Below are positions 60,793-64,000 of a DNA stretch of 64,000 nt, piece by piece. The stretch spans positions 26,342 through 90,341 of the forward strand of contig WHVA01000468.1 in assembly GCA_015179125.1 (NCBI GenBank), given 5' to 3'. The first letter of the stretch is position 1, and each line of letters opens with the position of its first letter. This DNA is from Gautieria morchelliformis. Its lineage: Eukaryota > Basidiomycota > Agaricomycetes > Gomphales > Gomphaceae. The notes beneath the pieces were generated by a model, which was given only the letters and a program-made list of their open reading frames with translations, searched no databases and was not told where the DNA came from. The position numbers and the translations under genes are program-made.

Positions 60793-61350
60793 CTAAACCA
60801 TAGCCAGCTGCCACTGTAAGGCAGGGTCGTTGGATGTGTGCAACGGTGATGCTGCTAGGTAGTTGGCTATGCATTCCTTCGCAATGGCCATGCCATTGTG
60901 GGTGTTGGGGGTGCCATGCAAGACTTTCTTGTGCTTCTTTTTGGGCTGCTCAGCGATGTGCTGAGCCTGATCTGGGTCATGGAAGTTCCAGGTAGAGGAG
61001 TTGGACTGCCATCCATCTGGGATGTTGTCATGCACCATGTCTGGTGGTGCACATGGCCCCTCTGTTGACACTGGAGGGGGGGACATTATCCAGGCAGCTA
61101 GCCCCAGGGCTGCACACTCTGGCAGGGGCACCATTGCGTGTGATGATGGAGGGCTGGCCACTGGGTCAGTGGCTTGATCCGGGCATGGCCTTTTGGAGGC
61201 TGCATGTTTGAGCTGGAGGTCCTTGAGCTGCTCCTCCAGCTCTTCTAGCTTGGCATGCTCGGTGTCGAGCACATTGTCGTGGTCTTTGACCACGTGTTCC
61301 AAGGCCTTGACCTCCTCTTTGAGGCCATGGACATCCCACAAGGGCTCCAC
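60793..61350 (-). CDS. Coiled-coil protein of unknown, probably repeat-derived, origin
   Basis: 185 codons. Residues 8-52 are a heptad-like coiled coil (EEVKALEHVVKDHDNVLDTE...LEELEEQLKDLQ), then a proline/serine linker, and a basic stretch QPKKKHKKVLHG before AIAKECIANYLAASP. It sits between the Ty3 LTR and another LTR. No family is recognised; a gag-like or transposon accessory protein is possible. Confidence 0.35.
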   Translation of the reverse strand: MEPLWDVHGLKEEVKALEHVVKDHDNVLDTEHAKLEELEEQLKDLQLKHAASKRPCPDQATDPVASPPSSHAMVPLPECAALGLAAWIMSPPPVSTEGPCAPPDMVHDNIPDGWQSNSSTWNFHDPDQAQHIAEQPKKKHKKVLHGTPNTHNGMAIAKECIANYLAASPLHTSNDPALQWQLAMV

Positions 61351-61416
61351 TCAGGTGTCGTGTGAGACAGCCCTTGGGAACCACACCCAGGCTGCATCAA
61401 TGGCATTGTGTCATGA

Positions 61417-61995
61417 TGTCAAGATTGGTTTTTAGGCACTAATATTGTGTATTAGTGAACACAGCGAATGCCCGAATAACTTGTGCGAATAAGTATGCTG
61501 TTCGGCGAAGAGGGTGAACCAATAAATGTTCACAAGATGAGAGGGCAGCCCGAACGGAGCTCGCCCTATCTACAGTCGTAGCGAAATAGCCTGTGGCACT
61601 TGACGATGTAACGTTCAAGGTGTCACGGAAGGGTTGTCTAAGTAGCGACAATCCCTTCGCCGACAGCACAGAAAATAGTTCGAAGGCTAAGGTATCACAG
61701 CGAGGTCAAGTTTGCACAAGATGGACGTATGATAATTGAACTGGGGAATATACATGCAAATGTAAACTACTTATATCAAATGCTCGTATGGTATCAGTGA
61801 ATAGGAAAGAGGCCGTCATTAGTCAGGGTTGGATAGGGGTGCGCAGTCATGATACAAAATAGATGAAATAAACATACAATAGAGTGAGGGAGGAGTGCGA
61901 ATATGAAACGATGGAGAGTAAAGGTGGCGAAGGCACCTATGTACAAAACCATGTCCTGGGACCTGCATATATGCTACCCTGCAGGGACTCTTCAT
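61417..61995 (-). repeat. Truncated LTR, TGTCATGAC...TTGACA family
   Basis: On the plus strand begins TGTCAAGATTGGTTTTTAGG, parallel to the complete copy at 62348 for about 580 bp with scattered differences and an internal deletion relative to it. Alignment ends at GGACTCTTCAT; the remaining third of the LTR is missing. Confidence 0.75.
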
Positions 61996-62081
61996 GTAAA
62001 GATGTCGATCTTTGACCTTGTATCACAGGGCACTGCAGAACTTGACCAAATAGTGGTATTCTGAATGCTACGTAGTGACAG

Positions 62082-62208
62082 TGTAAGGTTAAGATGCGAT
62101 GGGAGCCGTTGACCGGTTCCCACGCATAAACTATACAGTGGGTCCCTTAGGGGCCCACTGGGATTATGTAATAACTAGTATACATGTATGATACATAGGT
62201 TATTTACA
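62082..62208 (-). repeat. 3' LTR of a second gag-like element
   Basis: 127 bp, TGTAAATAACC...CCTTACA on the minus strand. It is preceded (minus reading) by a purine tract GAGGGGGAGGG (62209-62219), as expected immediately upstream of a 3' LTR. The matching 5' LTR would be beyond the window. Confidence 0.65.
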
Positions 62209-62242
62209 CCCTCCCCCTCTATAGACAACTATAGGGGACCAA

Positions 62243-64000
62243 CTAGGATTCATAGAGGTCATCCATGATGGAGTCCTCTAATGTTTCCGATATGATGACA
62301 TCGTCGTCGTATGGGGCCGGTGGAGCACGTGACTCCTCCGGGGGCACTGTCAAGATTGGTTTTTAGGTGTTAATATTGTGTATTAGTGAACACAGCGAAT
62401 GCCCGAATAACTTGTGCGAAGAGATATGCCGTTAGGCGAATAAGTGAACCGATAAATGTTCACGAAACAAAGGGGTTGCCCGAACGGGGCTCGCCCTGTC
62501 TACAGTCGTAGCGAAACAGCTCGCAACACTTGACGACACAACGTGCAAGATATTGCGGAAGGGCTGTCTAAGTTTCGACAGTCCCTTCGCTGGCGAAGGT
62601 GCTCCTTAGGAGCCCTTCGCCAACAGCACAGAAGGTAGTTCGAAGGCTAGGGTAACGAAGATGAAGTATGAGAACTCACCAGTGGTGCCTAAGTCCTTGG
62701 CTGGTCGAAGATAGAAATCTTCAAGGAGAGGCTCAAGACGATGATCACAGCGAGGTCAAGTTTGCACAAGATGGACGACGTATGATAATTGAACTGGGGA
62801 ATATACATGCGAATGTAAACTACTTATATCGAATGCTCGTAAGGTATCAGTGAATAGGAAAGAGGCCGTCACAAGTCAGGGTTGGATAGGGGTGCGCAGC
62901 CATGATACAGCATAGATGAAATAAACATACAATAGAATGTGAGAAGGGAGAGAATATGAAACGATGGAGGGTAAAGATGGCGAAAGCACTTATGGACAAA
63001 ACCATGTCTTGGGACCCGCATCCATGCTACCCTGCACGGACTCTTCGTTGACCGGGTTGATCCCACACGACCAATGGAAGGAACGCCCCGCGAACGCACT
63101 TTGGCCATACGAACACCCAATGGGGTTGGATTTAAGAAGATGATGGGGTTCATGATGAACCATCGTGCCGGGTGAATGGTATCGATCATATTTGATGGCG
63201 TGCCTGCTGGCGAAATGCGCGAGCAGCGAATAGCGGTTCAGAGGATGGGGCGAACAGCGAGTAGAGTGGGCGGAGAGGAGGAGTGGTCGGTAGGTGCAGC
63301 GAACTCTGGCGAATATGCTAGGGAGTGATGAGGGTGAACATGGAGGTAGCGCGGTAGGAGAAATAAACCGGTCATGACAGGCACCTCCGCATCTGCAGGG
63401 GTGGTTGGGTGAGGCTGTTCTGCCTCACCACTAGCGGTGGTTTCCGCTTGGGTGATGGGGTTTGCATCCTCACGGAGCATGGCCTCGACGGCTGGATCCT
63501 CAGTCTGGGGAGGGGGCTGGAAGCAGGCCAGCTCCTGATCGTGGCCCTCCTGAGCGGCGGCACTAAATGCCGCGCCGGTGAGGCTGTGTTGAACATATTG
63601 TTCAATGCGCGTTGCTTGCTCATGAGTGACCCTGGCGTAGCGGGCCAGCCGTCGTGCGATCTCGGCGAGCGGGATGTCGGGGCCAGCTCGGCCCCCTACA
63701 GGGTATGGGCCCGTGATGGAGAGCCGCAGGCTGGTGCTCTGCAGTGTCAGGCATTCCCTGGCATCGACGAAGCTCGACCATTGGTCCATCGAGCCGAACA
63801 AGTCGAGAAGTCTCGACTTGACAGGTGATGCGACCCCTTTAACACGGGGAGCAAGGGCCTTCAACCACATCCAGACGTCCATGTCATCTAGGTTGAAGGT
63901 TCCATCCACGTTATCATGGATGGCAGGCGGGATTCCTTCGGGGTTGTGTATCCAACCCCTTAGGATGGCGGCGATGTCGTGCGGGGTACCACTCGCTATC
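62243..64000 (-). pseudogene. Gag-like ORF of a second LTR element, interrupted by a solo LTR
   Basis: Open from the right edge of the window: PAIHDNVDGTFNLDDMDVWM, WLKALAPRVKGVASPVKSRL, EIARRLARYARVTHEQATRI and an acidic tail. The solo LTR at 62348-63379 interrupts it after DAEVP. If the LTR and one GGCAC copy are disregarded, the frame continues PEESRAPPAPYDDDVIISET and ends SIMDDLYES at 62243, 19 bp before the purine tract. The first M in some readings is a GTG, so the start is outside the window. No protease, RT or integrase follows, so the element may be gag-only. The family is unknown to me. Confidence 0.6.
62348..63379 (-). repeat. Solo LTR, TGTCATGAC...TTGACA family, complete
   Basis: 1032 bp, TGTCAAGATT...GGTCATGACA on the plus strand, flanked by a perfect GGCAC duplication (62343-62347 and 63380-63384). 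No internal retroelement sequence is present, so it arose by LTR-LTR recombination after insertion into the gag-like ORF. Confidence 0.85.

Overview
The window is chromosomal DNA from a filamentous basidiomycete, most likely an Agaricomycete. Genes are compact and cut by many 50-70 nt GT-AG introns, and several families (DUF4203/TM7S3-like membrane protein, F-box protein, aryl-alcohol dehydrogenase-type AKR, chromodomain Ty3 element) look like those of mushroom-forming fungi. Most genes were read by joining exons at visible splice sites. There are no rRNA genes, CRISPR arrays or convincing tRNAs.

Left half (1-43 kb) is mainly host genes: a partial gene at the left edge with duplicated phase-0 exons; a DUF4203 membrane protein; the cohesin loader SCC2; an MFS permease; a C2H2 zinc-finger locus with a 47-bp perfect palindrome and a tandem array; an aldo/keto reductase with a start-proximal frame break; a DHX33-like DEAH helicase head-to-head with SF3B5; an F-box protein; a degenerate protein kinase; a ZIP9 zinc transporter head-to-head with DNA polymerase alpha (POL1); a flavin-reductase protein; mitochondrial uL29m head-to-head with the NuA4 subunit EAF7; and a membrane-anchored Cu/Zn superoxide dismutase. 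Three divergent pairs share 85-209 bp promoters, and the POL1/ZIP9 one holds three ACGCGT (MCB) boxes.

Right half (41-64 kb) is a layered transposon nest. A PIF/Harbinger-like MITE (TTA duplication) abuts EAF7. A gag-only Copia-type LTR element (half-initiator-tRNA primer site, TGAGC duplication) lies in the last codons of a flavin monooxygenase pseudogene, and one of its LTRs is itself split by a hAT-like element (8-bp duplication). Further right are a degenerate LINE RNase H fragment, LTR remnants, a 6.2-kb Ty3/chromovirus element with near-identical LTRs and a Tf1-like self-priming signature, and at the right edge a second gag-like element whose ORF is interrupted by a solo LTR (GGCAC duplication).

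The core genes serve basic functions (replication, cohesion, splicing, mitochondrial translation, chromatin acetylation) and do not form a metabolic cluster. The most informative content is the insertion stratigraphy, the two different reverse-transcription priming modes, and several unusual splice structures. All exon joins are by eye, so exact boundaries within multi-exon genes are approximate except where stated.
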